Positions 48,422 to 58,717 of a DNA stretch of 64,000 nt are shown in pieces. Numbering within the stretch: position 1 is the stretch's first letter; each line of letters begins with the position of its first letter. This stretch comes from Planctomycetaceae bacterium (GTDB lineage Bacteria > Planctomycetota > Planctomycetia > Pirellulales > UBA7805), in NCBI GenBank assembly GCA_902630355.1, contig CACOUL010000008.1:1-64000 (forward strand). The letters run 5' to 3'. Both the position numbers and the translations under genes were made by a program. The notes beneath the pieces are model-generated. The model did no database searches and was not told the origin of the DNA. It saw only the letters and a program-made list of their open reading frames with translations.

Positions 48422-49476
48422 TTCGGCACAATGCCCTTCCACGGCCTTTCGGTGTGACCACCCGATCGGCAGTGTTTGTTCTCATTCTGATCTTCCCTCT
48501 GTATGCCAGCGCTGCCGATGATGTCTCCGATGCGGTCGACCGGGGTTTGCGGTGGCTCGCTGCGTCGCAGTCGCGTGTGGGACACTGGGAAGCCCGGGAC
48601 GGACGGTATCCCACGGCAATGACGGCCCTTTCGGGGATGGCGCTGCTTGCCGAGGGTTCGACTACGACTCAGGGACCCTACGCACGCAACATCCGCAAAG
48701 CAGTTGACTACCTGGTGGGACAGAGCAATCCCAATGGCTTGATCGGCGACCCTCAACGCGATGACCGCTACACCTACGGCCACGGATTCGCAATGCTCTT
48801 TCTTTCCCAGTTGCTCGGAGAGGAGGAAGATGCAGCGCGGCGGCAGCAGTTGGTCGATGTTCTGAGTCGGGCCGTGATCTTTACCGGTCGAGCGCAGACC
48901 CGCGCCGGCGGTTGGGGATACCTCAGTGCCAAAGAGGGGAACGGATTCGATGAGGGCTCGACCACCGTGACGCAGGTGCAGGGGTTGCGCGGCTGTCGCA
49001 ATGCGGGAATTGATGTGCCCAAGGAGATTATCGATAAAGCGATTGCCTACATTCACGGGTGCACCACGCAGGATGGAGGCGTACAGTACAGCAGTAAAGG
49101 CGGAGGTGGACGGCCGGCGATCACTGCCGCTGCAGTCGCCTGCTTGTTTAACGCCGGGGAGTACGATGGCGATTACGTCCCGCGGTTGCTAAAGTATTGC
49201 AGGAAAAACCTGCAGAATATCGACACGAAGAGTTTCGGTCACTGGCACTACGCGCACTACTACTACGCGCAGGTGATGTACCGCGAAGGAGGCACTGCCT
49301 GGGAGACATATCGCGATGAGCTTTACAAGAAGGTCGCAAAGCAGATGCGGTCGGCCTCAGGCGATGCGTCGATGGGTTTTTGGGATCAAGGGTTTATCGG
49401 ACCGGTCTACACGACGGCCATCAACCTCACGATTTTACAATTGGAAAATGGAACGCTTCCGATTTATCAGCGGTAG
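48418..49476 (+). CDS. Exported alpha/alpha-toroid repeat protein
   Basis: A 352-residue protein with a signal peptide (SAVFVLILIFPLYASAADDV). Repeats of the squalene-cyclase/prenyltransferase fold: GLRWLAASQSRVGHWEAR, AVDYLVGQSNPNGLIGDPQ, AYIHGCTTQDGGVQYSS. The DxDD cyclase motif is missing. The start overlaps the stop of the giant propeller gene, so their products are probably made together and may form a complex. A similar protein ends the ExbBD operon at 17.2 kb. Confidence 0.85.
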   Translation: MIRHNALPRPFGVTTRSAVFVLILIFPLYASAADDVSDAVDRGLRWLAASQSRVGHWEARDGRYPTAMTALSGMALLAEGSTTTQGPYARNIRKAVDYLVGQSNPNGLIGDPQRDDRYTYGHGFAMLFLSQLLGEEEDAARRQQLVDVLSRAVIFTGRAQTRAGGWGYLSAKEGNGFDEGSTTVTQVQGLRGCRNAGIDVPKEIIDKAIAYIHGCTTQDGGVQYSSKGGGGRPAITAAAVACLFNAGEYDGDYVPRLLKYCRKNLQNIDTKSFGHWHYAHYYYAQVMYREGGTAWETYRDELYKKVAKQMRSASGDASMGFWDQGFIGPVYTTAINLTILQLENGTLPIYQR

Positions 49477-49575
49477 CTCGTCGGATCGAGGGAGCGTGGC
49501 GGCACGTTTCCCGTCCGAGTTTATCGCCGCGAGAATCGTAAGCTTCACGGGACAAAAAAAGAGGTAACGTACTTT

Positions 49576-50616
49576 ATGAGCAGTTCGTCCGATGAAACGA
49601 TCGTTCAACTTGTATCGGCACGCGAAAAAATTCAATCGCGACTCGCCGAAAAGATTGTGGGCCAGGATGCGGTGGTCGAGGAGTTATTGATCACGCTCTT
49701 CAGTCGAGGCCACTGCCTTCTCGAGGGGGTTCCGGGGCTCGCCAAGACGCTCATGATCCGGACACTCGCCGATGCACTCGATCTCTCCTTCAATCGAATT
49801 CAATTTACGCCCGATCTGATGCCTGCCGACATCACCGGCACGGAGATCATTGAAGAAAACAAGGCATCGGGTGCGCGGGAGGTGCGTTTTTTACAGGGCC
49901 CGCTCTTCAGTCACGTGGTGTTAGCCGACGAGATCAACCGTACGCCACCCAAGACGCAGGCGGCGCTCCTTGAGGCAATGCAAGAAAGGCAAGTGTCGAT
50001 CGGTCGAGTTCAGCATCCGCTTGCCGATCCCTTTTTTGTTTTGGCAACGCAGAATCCGATTGAGCAGGAGGGGACCTATCCTCTCCCCGAGGCGCAGCAG
50101 GACCGCTTCATGTTCAAGGTTTTTGTCGACTACCCGAACTTCGAAGAGGAATTTGAAATTGCGAGAAGAACAACCGGGGATGTCGAAGCCTCGATTCAGC
50201 CCGTCCTCACGGCAGAGGAAATCCTTGAACTGCAACAGCATGTTCGTCGCGTGCCGGTTTCGGATCACGTGGTGCGATATGCCCTTTCGCTGGTACGACA
50301 AACGCGCGTCGGGGAGGTTGGCGTTCCGGAGTTTGTAGCAGATCAGGTCAGTTGGGGTGCGGGGCCTCGGGCGGTTCAGTTCTTGATTCTCGGCGGCAAA
50401 GCACGGGCACTGATGCACGGTCGCGCGCATGTGTCGACCGAGGATATTCAGGCATTGGCCCGCCCCGTGCTGCGACACCGCCTTGTCGTGAATTTTACGG
50501 CGCAAAGTGAAGGAGTCACCGAAGATGACATCATCAAGCGCCTCATCGAAGAAACGCCCGCCAAAGAGGACGAATTGACTAGCCATGCCCGATTCCAGGA
50601 AATATTTGCATCCTGA
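49576..50616 (+). CDS. MoxR-family AAA+ ATPase
   Basis: A 346-residue ATPase. Walker A GVPGLAKT, Walker [10 protein letters not shown], sensor 1 [15 protein letters not shown] and arginine finger [11 protein letters not shown] give a complete canonical MoxR, in contrast with the variant Walker B of the ATPase at 9.4 kb. It overlaps the DUF58 gene by 32 bp, the usual first pair of Bat operons. Confidence 0.95.
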   Translation: MSSSSDETIVQLVSAREKIQSRLAEKIVGQDAVVEELLITLFSRGHCLLEGVPGLAKTLMIRTLADALDLSFNRIQFTPDLMPADITGTEIIEENKASGAREVRFLQGPLFSHVVLADEINRTPPKTQAALLEAMQERQVSIGRVQHPLADPFFVLATQNPIEQEGTYPLPEAQQDRFMFKVFVDYPNFEEEFEIARRTTGDVEASIQPVLTAEEILELQQHVRRVPVSDHVVRYALSLVRQTRVGEVGVPEFVADQVSWGAGPRAVQFLILGGKARALMHGRAHVSTEDIQALARPVLRHRLVVNFTAQSEGVTEDDIIKRLIEETPAKEDELTSHARFQEIFAS

Positions 50617-51487
50617 GTCGATTGCCCGGATCGCTCGCCTCGAATTGCGTGCCCATCGTGTGGTGGAGGGGTTTCTTTCGGGAATTCACCGCAGTCCACG
50701 CTTTGGTCAATCGGTCGAGTTTTTGCAGCATCGACAATACTTTCCCGGCGATGACTTGAGGCACGTCGACTGGAAAGTCTGGGCCAAGCAGGATCGCCTG
50801 TACGTCAAGCAGTTCGAAGAAGACACGAACATGCACGTGACGCTGCTGGTCGATGGCTCGGCAAGCATGCAGTACGGATCCGGTCCCCTTAATAAATACG
50901 ACTACGCTTGCACGGCGGCCGCCAGTCTGGCCTACCTTCTCCTGCGGCAGCAGGACTTGGTTGGTTGTGTGGCCTTCGACGAGCGGATGCGATCTCGCGT
51001 GCCGGCGCAGAGCAAAAAAAATCATCTCGACGCGATTGTTCAGGCGCTCGCGGCAGATGAGCCGGAAGAAAAGACCGATTTTTATCCCTTTCTGCGCCAG
51101 GTTGCAGAGGAGACACCGCGACGCGGCATGATGATCCTGTTCTCCGACCTGTTGGCCGATACGGAGGGCCTGCTCCGCGGCCTGAAACTCCTGCGGAAAC
51201 GGGGGCACGACGTGATGGTTTTTCACATTCTCGACGACGATGAAATCGATTTTCCCTTCCAGGGGCCCACGCGGTTTGAGGGACTCGAGTTGCCCGCTGC
51301 CCTCGCGTGCAATCCGCGAGCGCTGCGCAACGGATACCTCGGGGCGCTTGAGGATTTTCTCCATCGCGTGCGTCGCGGGTGTACCAGTAATGCGTGTGAT
51401 TATGAATTGATTCGAACCAGTCAGCCGCTGAGTGCGGTTTTGGCGGCATATTTACATCGGCGCACAGGGCTCCAGCGACAAACCTGA
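50585..51487 (+). CDS. DUF58 domain protein
   Basis: A 300-residue protein with the family motif [19 protein letters not shown] and a VWA-like metal-site stretch ([12 protein letters not shown]). No membrane helix is apparent. In Bat operons this protein links the MoxR ATPase to membrane VWA proteins. Its start lies inside the end of the MoxR gene. Confidence 0.93.
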   Translation: MPDSRKYLHPESIARIARLELRAHRVVEGFLSGIHRSPRFGQSVEFLQHRQYFPGDDLRHVDWKVWAKQDRLYVKQFEEDTNMHVTLLVDGSASMQYGSGPLNKYDYACTAAASLAYLLLRQQDLVGCVAFDERMRSRVPAQSKKNHLDAIVQALAADEPEEKTDFYPFLRQVAEETPRRGMMILFSDLLADTEGLLRGLKLLRKRGHDVMVFHILDDDEIDFPFQGPTRFEGLELPAALACNPRALRNGYLGALEDFLHRVRRGCTSNACDYELIRTSQPLSAVLAAYLHRRTGLQRQT

Positions 51488-51531
51488 GGCATCCCTCGCA
51501 CCTGCACCCCTGCACCATTACAAAGACAAAG

Positions 51532-53784
51532 ATGAATTTTACTTTTCCATCGCTGATTTCCGTTTACCTCCTGCCCTTTCTGGCAGTGGTTCTGGCGATC
51601 CATCTGATCCACCTCCTCCGGCATCGCCGGGTGCGCTGGGCAGCGATGGATTTTCTTCTGGAAAGCAAGAAGAAAAACCAGACTTCCGTTCGCCTCAAGC
51701 AACTCCTTCTGCTTCTCCTGCGACTGGCTGCGATCGCGATGATCATTTTTTTGCTCGCCGGACCGATTTTGCAGGATGCGTGGAGTCGATTGCTCGGCGG
51801 CACCAATGTGCACCATGTGATTTTGCTTGACGACAGCGCTTCGATGACCGACCGGGAAGAGAGTGCCTCGGCCTTTGAACGCGGCCAACGGGTTGCGGGG
51901 AATATTGTCGACCTGGCAGCCGGGCGAGACTCACAGCAAGCAATCACACTGATGACCTTTTCCTCTGCTGCGGATGAAAGTTCACCGGAAATTCTTCGGA
52001 AGGTCGCCTCGCGAAGAACAGCACCGCAGTGGAAAGAGCGGATCAGTCAGCAGCGTGCTACCGCGCTCGGTGTGGGTCCGCTTGAGGCTCTTGAGGGCAT
52101 CGAGAGAAAAATCGTTCCGGCACAAGATGAAAAAATGATTCTCTACGTGCTCTCCGATTTTCGCGCCCCGCAGTGGCAGGAGAGTGCGGCACTGCGTCAG
52201 CAGGCGGAGCGGCTGTCGGGGAACGATATTCAACTGGAATTGATTCAGTGTGCGAAGGGGCCCCACCAGAATCTGGCGATCACCCAACTTGTCGCAATGC
52301 CGGGGCCGCAGGTAGTCGATATTGCCGTTCGCATGCGGGTCGTGGTCACTAATTATGGAAAGACGCCACAGAGAAATGTATCGGTTCAACTGAGTCAGCA
52401 GACTGTCACCGAAGAGGGGCGCACTGCGCCCGAATCGCTCGGGGGGGTCACGCTTGAGAAAATCGATCCGGGCACGTCGGTCGAGGGTTTCTTCGATGTG
52501 ATCTTTCAAGATCCGGGGAGTCACCTGGTCCATGCCCGCATTAATCAAGATGCCGTCTCTCTCGATAATCATCGCTGGGCCGTGATCGACATTTCGCAGG
52601 GCGCACCGGTACTTGTGATCGACGATGGCGGAGAAGATGCCTCCCTTTTTCTCCGTTTGGCGCTCGATCCCAATCCTCAGGTGAGTACCGGCGCACAGGT
52701 CCAGGTCGAGCGATCAAGCTTTCTTCGCGACGCCGCCTTGGATCGTTATCACGCCATCTTTCTGCTCAACATTACGGACCTGGACGAGATCGAGGTGGAG
52801 CGACTCGATCAGTATGTCCGCCGCGGAGGCGGGATCGTCTTTTTTGCCGGCCCTCAAACCGACCGGGATTTCGTCAATCTGGAACTCTATCGGGATGGCG
52901 AGGGTTTCTTTCCGTTGCCGCTCGCTTCCCCGGCGACGCTGCTACTGGATCGAGCTGAGGCGAGTGCCGATATCGAGGTCGATGCGGAGCATCCGGTTTT
53001 TTCGCGCATTTTCGGAACGTCGATGAATAATTGGTTGCAGGCAATCGACGTTTCGCGTTATTACGCGACCGAAGCGGGTTGGAGTCCCGAGGAGAGCCCC
53101 CTGGTGAAGATCCTGGCACAGCTTCGGGACGGCGCACCGTGGATTGTTGAAAAGAGTTGGGGAGAGGGGAAAGTCCTGGCCGTTCTCTCGACTGCAGCAC
53201 CGCGGTGGCATAACTGGGGGTTGGCCGACCCGAGTTTTGTCTTGTGGACCCTCGATACGCTGGTCTATTTGGGATCGACCAAAACGCAGCAGGACAATCG
53301 AACGGCAGGTGAGAGGCTGCGCGTCGAAACACCGCCGACCGCCTTTTTGCCGTTGGTGAGTTTCACTGCACCGGGCACCGGAGCAGACGGACAACGCGAA
53401 ACGACGCAAATCGCGGCGATCGGTGAAGGACCCGATTCGACAGAGCGGGTTGCCGATTTTGGCCGCGTCGATCGGCCGGGGGTTTATGAGGTCCGGCGCA
53501 ATCAACTCGATGGCGGTGTTGTCCTCGACTGCGAGGCGTTCCATGCCCCCGAGAGCGAAAGCGATCTGGCCATTTTTGGCGAGGGCCAGATGCGAGGTTT
53601 GCTCAAACAAGTGCCCTACAACTATCGCCCTGCCGATACCTTTTTTTCTCTCCTCGCGAAACGAGGCCGGTTTTCCACTCGCGGAGCAATGGTGGATATT
53701 CCTGATTCTGGCTTTGCTATTGGTGGTCGAGCAGTGGATTGCCTACGGCGCGAGTTACCACCCTTCGATCCCGAAAAGACGTGA
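51532..53784 (+). CDS. BatA-like membrane VWA protein, C-terminus apparently frameshifted
   Basis: A 750-residue product in the printed frame. Two N-terminal membrane helices (SVYLLPFLAVVLAIHLIHLL; LLLLRLAAIAMIIFLLAGPI) flank a basic loop, then a VWA domain (VILLDDSASMTDREE; residues 95-280), a beta-rich region and a GATase1-like region (APVLVIDDGGEDA; GGGIVFFAGPQTD). After PADTFFS the frame turns into polar sequence (RFSTRGAMVDIPDSGFAIGG) without the third membrane helix expected of this family. The helix is in the +1 frame (see 53641-53797). Removing one T from the seven-T run at 53641-53647 would give a 754-residue protein. Confidence 0.88.
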   Translation: MNFTFPSLISVYLLPFLAVVLAIHLIHLLRHRRVRWAAMDFLLESKKKNQTSVRLKQLLLLLLRLAAIAMIIFLLAGPILQDAWSRLLGGTNVHHVILLDDSASMTDREESASAFERGQRVAGNIVDLAAGRDSQQAITLMTFSSAADESSPEILRKVASRRTAPQWKERISQQRATALGVGPLEALEGIERKIVPAQDEKMILYVLSDFRAPQWQESAALRQQAERLSGNDIQLELIQCAKGPHQNLAITQLVAMPGPQVVDIAVRMRVVVTNYGKTPQRNVSVQLSQQTVTEEGRTAPESLGGVTLEKIDPGTSVEGFFDVIFQDPGSHLVHARINQDAVSLDNHRWAVIDISQGAPVLVIDDGGEDASLFLRLALDPNPQVSTGAQVQVERSSFLRDAALDRYHAIFLLNITDLDEIEVERLDQYVRRGGGIVFFAGPQTDRDFVNLELYRDGEGFFPLPLASPATLLLDRAEASADIEVDAEHPVFSRIFGTSMNNWLQAIDVSRYYATEAGWSPEESPLVKILAQLRDGAPWIVEKSWGEGKVLAVLSTAAPRWHNWGLADPSFVLWTLDTLVYLGSTKTQQDNRTAGERLRVETPPTAFLPLVSFTAPGTGADGQRETTQIAAIGEGPDSTERVADFGRVDRPGVYEVRRNQLDGGVVLDCEAFHAPESESDLAIFGEGQMRGLLKQVPYNYRPADTFFSLLAKRGRFSTRGAMVDIPDSGFAIGGRAVDCLRRELPPFDPEKT

Positions 53785-53797
53785 GGGTGAGAGATGA
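53641..53797 (+). other. Alternative-frame C-terminal tail with membrane helix, ATGA overlap to next gene
   Basis: From the seven-T run onwards, the +1 frame reads FFLSSRNEAGFPLAEQWW and then IFLILALLLVVEQWIAYGAS and ends SYHPSIPKRREGER. This hydrophobic helix with a basic end is what BatA-like proteins of this kind carry. Its TGA (53795-53797) overlaps the ATG of the next gene (53794). The ancestral end of the gene was therefore very probably here. The cause may be a sequencing error, a mutation, or slippage at the T run. Confidence 0.8.
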
Positions 53798-56352
53798 TTG
53801 CAAGTTTCCTTTTGGCAACGGCGGCGGTCGAGCAGACTCACTTTGAGTTGGGCCGATCTTTTTCCGGTATTACGGAAACGGTGTTGCCCTTGGTGGTCCT
53901 CTTTTTGCTCATCTACAACACGGTGGTCATGGTGCGTCGCGACTGCCGGGAATTGGGGGGACACCGTGCGACCCTCTTGATCACACTCCGGACGCTGGCA
54001 ATCTTCGGTGTCTTTATCGTTTATCTCCAACCCCAATGGCGGAGTACCCGAGAACTGACCGATCGTTCGCAAGTTTTTGTGCTTGTCGATACGAGTCAAA
54101 GCATGAGCCGGGAGGATGTGCCGCTTGCCGAGCGGGAGAAGAGCGGCCTTGCCGCCCCCGATGAGGGTCGATTGGAGAGGATCGTGCGGGAACTCGAAGA
54201 GGGAGATCTTCTGGAGCGGATACGGCAAGTACACGATGTCGTCGTTTATCGATTCGATGAGGATGAAAACCCGGTGGCTATCGCCACCTTGCCTCGCATC
54301 CCCGCGCCGGAGGCAAACGAGGCGAATGCCGATGCGATCACCGAGGAGGCGGACCCCCGTCAGGGCGAAGCAAATGCAGCCGAACTGATCGCGTGGCGAG
54401 AGATTCTAAAAGCCAATGGTGGCGATACAAGGCTGGGCGATGCGCTGCGTGAACTTTATGCACGTTCCCGTGGTTTACCGCTTGCGGGCGTGATCATTCT
54501 GAGCGATGGATCGCAAACGGCAGGCACCGACTTGGAGACGGTGACCGACCTTTACGGCGATGCGGAGGTTCCACTCTATTCGATCGGATTGGGTCAGACG
54601 GACCGGCCTCCGGAATTATTGCTGGTCGACTTCGCCGCCCCACCCCGCGCGTACCCCCACGATCCGCTCGAAGTAACCGCTTATGTCCGTGCCCGCGGTC
54701 TGGAGGGTCGTCGGGCGACGCTTCATTTACGGCAGCTTCCCGCTAGCGAGGTGGAGAGTGCCATAGGCGATGAACCTCTGTTCGAGGATCAGATCGACAT
54801 CACGTTGGGTGACGATGCCAGCGAGGTTGTGCCGATCACCATGGAAATCGATACGCTCGATCGCGCAGGCCGCTATCTCTTTGAGTGGGATTTGCAACTT
54901 CGCGGCGCCGCGGCTTCGGCCGGACGGAACGCCGAGGCGACCGCGGAAAGCCGCCAGAATCGACGTCGCTTTGAAATTGAAGTTCAATCCAAGCCGACTC
55001 GCGTACTGTTAGTTGCCGGCGGTCCCTCCCGCGAATATCAATTTTTACGCAACATGCTTAAGCGCGATACGAAGCACATTCAGTTGGAGGTGCTTCTGCA
55101 GAGTCGTCCTGAGGCGAGTCTCAAGGACCCCTCTTACCTTCGCGCGTTTCCCGATTCCGAGGCGCTCTCGAAATACGACGTTCTTATCGCCATCGATCCC
55201 GAATGGGATCGCCTCGGTCCGCGGGTCACCAGCGCCATCGAGCGTTGGGTTGCCGACGAAGCGGGCGGATTGATTTTGGTGCCGGGCATTGTCAATGCGG
55301 GAAATCCGATACAGAGTTGGAACCACGATCCCGATTATCAACCGCTTCGGGATCTTTACCCGGTCGTTTTTGAAGACGACTTCGAAATATTCGAAGATGG
55401 CACCAACAGCACGAGTCGTCTTCGTGCGGTCCGCGCGACGCGTGATGGCCGCGATGCCGCATTCATGCAATTGGCCGATAGTCCGCTGGCGACGGAGCAG
55501 GTGTGGGATCAATTCAGGGGAGTTTACGGACCGAAGCCAGTGAAGGGGAAAAAATACGGCGCGACCGTCTATGCGCTGTTTGAGGATACGTTGGCTGATT
55601 CGTTGGGACGGGAACCGATCTATTGTGCCGGACAATTTTATGGCAAGGGCCGCGTCTTTTACCAAGCGAGTGGTGAGATGTGGAGGATACGTCGTCTCGA
55701 TACGGCGTACTTTGAAAAATGGTACACCCAGATGATCCGGCATGTTTCCGCCGGGCGACTTCATCAGGGATCTCCGCGGGGCGATGTGCTGTTGGTGGAG
55801 AAAGACACCTACCGTATGGGCGATACGATTCCGATAGCGGCCCAGTTGAAGGATGCAGCCCGCAAACCGTACTCGGCGAAGCAGGTAACGCTTTTCCTTT
55901 TTTCGGCCGCCCAGGCGACCGAAGGTGAACCGCTGACTTTGGTTGCCGATCCGGCACGCCCGGGTACGTTTCGAGGTGAATGGACAGCGCGGAAAGCGGG
56001 CACTTACCGGATGGAACTCGCAATACCCGAGAGCGACTACGATCCGCTGAGTCGGAGCGTTAAGGTGCTCGATTCGGATCGCGAGCGGGCACGACCGGAA
56101 CAAGATCGAGAGGCGCTCCAGCAACTGGCGGCCGCGACCGAGGGCCGCTACTTCACCTCGATCGAAATGGCACGGGGCGATACGGGCGAACCGCCGCTTC
56201 CCGGCATGCTGATCGATCAAACTCGGATGACGCCCCTCCAGGGAGACATCGACGCGATCTGGGCGGCCCGATTCAGTCGTTGGATGCTTCTCGGAATTTG
56301 CAGCCTGCTTTGCTTCGAGTGGTTACTAAGGCGGTTCTTCCGACTGGCTTGA
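53794..56352 (+). CDS. Large membrane VWA/GATase-like protein
   Basis: An 852-residue protein. Two N-terminal membrane helices (TVLPLVVLFLLIYNTVVMV; LITLRTLAIFGVFIVYL), a VWA domain (FVLVDTSQSMSREDV; VIILSDGSQTAGTD; LYSIGLGQTDRPPE), Ig-like sheets, a GATase1-like domain (TRVLLVAGGPSREYQFLRNM) and one C-terminal helix (WMLLGICSLLCFEWLL) are seen. It is the partner of the preceding BatA-like protein in the Bat block. Start overlaps the alternative-frame stop of that gene. Confidence 0.9.
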   Translation: MIASFLLATAAVEQTHFELGRSFSGITETVLPLVVLFLLIYNTVVMVRRDCRELGGHRATLLITLRTLAIFGVFIVYLQPQWRSTRELTDRSQVFVLVDTSQSMSREDVPLAEREKSGLAAPDEGRLERIVRELEEGDLLERIRQVHDVVVYRFDEDENPVAIATLPRIPAPEANEANADAITEEADPRQGEANAAELIAWREILKANGGDTRLGDALRELYARSRGLPLAGVIILSDGSQTAGTDLETVTDLYGDAEVPLYSIGLGQTDRPPELLLVDFAAPPRAYPHDPLEVTAYVRARGLEGRRATLHLRQLPASEVESAIGDEPLFEDQIDITLGDDASEVVPITMEIDTLDRAGRYLFEWDLQLRGAAASAGRNAEATAESRQNRRRFEIEVQSKPTRVLLVAGGPSREYQFLRNMLKRDTKHIQLEVLLQSRPEASLKDPSYLRAFPDSEALSKYDVLIAIDPEWDRLGPRVTSAIERWVADEAGGLILVPGIVNAGNPIQSWNHDPDYQPLRDLYPVVFEDDFEIFEDGTNSTSRLRAVRATRDGRDAAFMQLADSPLATEQVWDQFRGVYGPKPVKGKKYGATVYALFEDTLADSLGREPIYCAGQFYGKGRVFYQASGEMWRIRRLDTAYFEKWYTQMIRHVSAGRLHQGSPRGDVLLVEKDTYRMGDTIPIAAQLKDAARKPYSAKQVTLFLFSAAQATEGEPLTLVADPARPGTFRGEWTARKAGTYRMELAIPESDYDPLSRSVKVLDSDRERARPEQDREALQQLAAATEGRYFTSIEMARGDTGEPPLPGMLIDQTRMTPLQGDIDAIWAARFSRWMLLGICSLLCFEWLLRRFFRLA

Positions 56353-56376
56353 TCGATTCACTGTTTCGTTACATCT

Positions 56377-58644
56377 ATGCAATCAACCGCAACCATCGCT
56401 GAAACGAGTCAAGCAGGATCCCCCTGGGCCCTGCAGTTGGTTGCTCTGCGCCGGCGCATTCGCCTGTTGATCGTTGCCAAAGCGTTTGTCTTGCTTTTGA
56501 TGGCCCTGGCGGTGGGCTTCTGGTCGTCGCTGGCAATCGACTGGATCGGCGAACTTCCGCTCGCGGCCCGCGGACTCATTCTGATTTTCTTTTTCCCGCT
56601 GATCATCGGTGTGATGTGGAGATACTCGCTTTGCCGCTTGCGGATTCCGCTCACCGACAGCAGCATGGCGCTCTTATTGGAACGCCGTTACCCGATGCTG
56701 GAGGAAAGACTGCTGACTGTGGTCGAGTTGAGCGGGGCTGATCGAACGGATGAAGAGTGGGACCCAAGGTTGGTCGCGCAGCTTGCTGAAGAGATCGGCC
56801 CTCTTTTCCCGCTCACCGGCACGGTCCGCATTTTTAATTTGGGTCCGCTTTTCCGCAGCGGTCTGCTTGCCTTCGTCGGCATATTCTCGGTCCTTTTGTT
56901 CTGGACTTTGCAGCCTACCGCGATGCACGTTTGGGCGCAGCGTAACCTGGCAATGCAAAATGTTCCCTGGCCTCGGGCCACATCGATCAGCGTATTGGGA
57001 TTTCCGGCTTCTGCCGGGGGGCAACGGGTGGAGAAAGTTGCACGCGGAGGGCGGGCGACAGTCCGCGTGCGTGCCGACTTGGACTACGAAATTCCCCAAC
57101 GCGTCGAGTTGCATTTTGTCGCAGACGATGGAGCGGTACGCAGGGTGCCGATGACACGACTGAAGGCTGCCGTTCCGGGGCGGGATCAGCATCAGGAATA
57201 CGAATATGTGTTCACCAACCTTCGGGCGTCGACACCATTGACAATTATCGGAGAAAGCCGCGAATTATTTGCAAAATCCGCTCGCGTCGACGGTTTACGG
57301 ATCGAGGCGGTGGAGAGTCCCAATCTGATCGACATCCAGCTCAGCTACACCTATCCGGACTATTTGCAAAAGCGGCCCGAAAAAGGTTCGGTTCGGGTCA
57401 ATCCGCCGATCCCCCGGGGAACGCAGGTCAGTGCGGTGTGCCGATCGAACAAGCCGCTCGCGGCAGTCCGCTATCGCAAGGGGGTCACCGGCGAGGAGTC
57501 GGGCGACGTGGAAGTCGACCTCGATCCGCAGGACGCGCACCGCTTTCGGGTCGACATGGGGACGATGCACGATGATACGCACGTTCACTTTCAATTGACC
57601 GATGCCGATCAAATTGAGAATTCCGAACCGATACGGATCGGTTTTCGCACGATCGAGGACCGGGTGCCTGAGGTTGAAATACAACTCGATGGGATCGGTA
57701 AATCGATCACGCCTCTGGCCGTCATCCCTTTGCGGGGCTCGGTGCAGGATGATTACGGCGTTGCCGAGAGTTGGATCGCCTACAGTGTGGATGGAGCGCC
57801 CGAGTCTGCCATTCCCCTCACGCTTTCGTCTGGGGGCGAGCTCGATGGATCCTCTTCCGCCCGACTCGATATCGAGCCACTTCGGTTGCAGCCCTCGCAG
57901 CGTATCACGCTCGGGGTCTGTGCGAGCGATCATTGTGACCTTCGCGAGAGTGAGTCGCACGGTGAGAGTGCCAAGTACACTTTAAAAATTGTGACCGAGA
58001 GCCAACTGCGGGCGGAACTGGAGGCTCGAGAAAAGATTCTTCGTCGTAGAACGGAAACCATTTTGGCCGATGGGGAGCGGATGCAGGATTCGCTCAAAAG
58101 AATGCGACGCGGTGCAGATCGCTCGGAGTCCGGCGGAGAAGAATCTGCATCATCGCGTGAGGATTCAATTCGCATGGTACGCGTTGAGTCGGCGGTGAAG
58201 GCAGCGGAACGGATGCGGCATGAGACAGCCAATGTGGCGATGGAATTCGATCGGATTCTCATCGAATTGCGCAACAATCGCGTGACCCTTCTCGGTGAAC
58301 TGGAAGAGCGAATCGGCGAACGCATCGTGGCGCCTCTCGATCGCATTGCATCGGCGATGATCCCCGAACTGGAGCAGAAGCTTCAGTTCGTGCGAGATCA
58401 GCTCGCAGATGCAGAGTCGTTTGCAGGTTCCCTGTCTGTCGCCGAAAATCATTTAAGAGAAATTCTAAGGCAGATGGAGTCGGTGATCGAAAATATGCTC
58501 AAGCTACAGCGGTTCAATGAAGTTTTGGCCGATTTGCGTAAAATCATCGAGGCGCAGCAGCAAGTTTCCAACCAGACCAGCGACCAGCGGCAGAGGCTCG
58601 AAGCGGCGCTAAAAGAGCAATTGAAAAAAGATCTCCTCGATTGA
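56377..58644 (+). CDS. DUF4175-like membrane coiled-coil protein
   Basis: A 755-residue protein with three membrane helices near residues 30-60, 65-85 and 160-180 (LLIVAKAFVLLLMALAVGFW; GLLAFVGIFSVLLFWTLQPT). A beta-rich extracytoplasmic region follows, with VTKGVTGEESGDVEVD-like Ig folds and SVQDDYGVAESWIAYSVDG. The last 200 residues are coiled coil. This layout matches the DUF4175 type found after Bat genes in several phyla, though the assignment is from memory. It lies 24 bp after the preceding gene. Confidence 0.82.
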   Translation: MQSTATIAETSQAGSPWALQLVALRRRIRLLIVAKAFVLLLMALAVGFWSSLAIDWIGELPLAARGLILIFFFPLIIGVMWRYSLCRLRIPLTDSSMALLLERRYPMLEERLLTVVELSGADRTDEEWDPRLVAQLAEEIGPLFPLTGTVRIFNLGPLFRSGLLAFVGIFSVLLFWTLQPTAMHVWAQRNLAMQNVPWPRATSISVLGFPASAGGQRVEKVARGGRATVRVRADLDYEIPQRVELHFVADDGAVRRVPMTRLKAAVPGRDQHQEYEYVFTNLRASTPLTIIGESRELFAKSARVDGLRIEAVESPNLIDIQLSYTYPDYLQKRPEKGSVRVNPPIPRGTQVSAVCRSNKPLAAVRYRKGVTGEESGDVEVDLDPQDAHRFRVDMGTMHDDTHVHFQLTDADQIENSEPIRIGFRTIEDRVPEVEIQLDGIGKSITPLAVIPLRGSVQDDYGVAESWIAYSVDGAPESAIPLTLSSGGELDGSSSARLDIEPLRLQPSQRITLGVCASDHCDLRESESHGESAKYTLKIVTESQLRAELEAREKILRRRTETILADGERMQDSLKRMRRGADRSESGGEESASSREDSIRMVRVESAVKAAERMRHETANVAMEFDRILIELRNNRVTLLGELEERIGERIVAPLDRIASAMIPELEQKLQFVRDQLADAESFAGSLSVAENHLREILRQMESVIENMLKLQRFNEVLADLRKIIEAQQQVSNQTSDQRQRLEAALKEQLKKDLLD

Positions 58645-58717
58645 AGGAACGGACCGCTATAATGAATTTATCGAATGTCTCTCGACACTGTCTCTCGACA
58701 CGGAGGAGCCTGAGATC

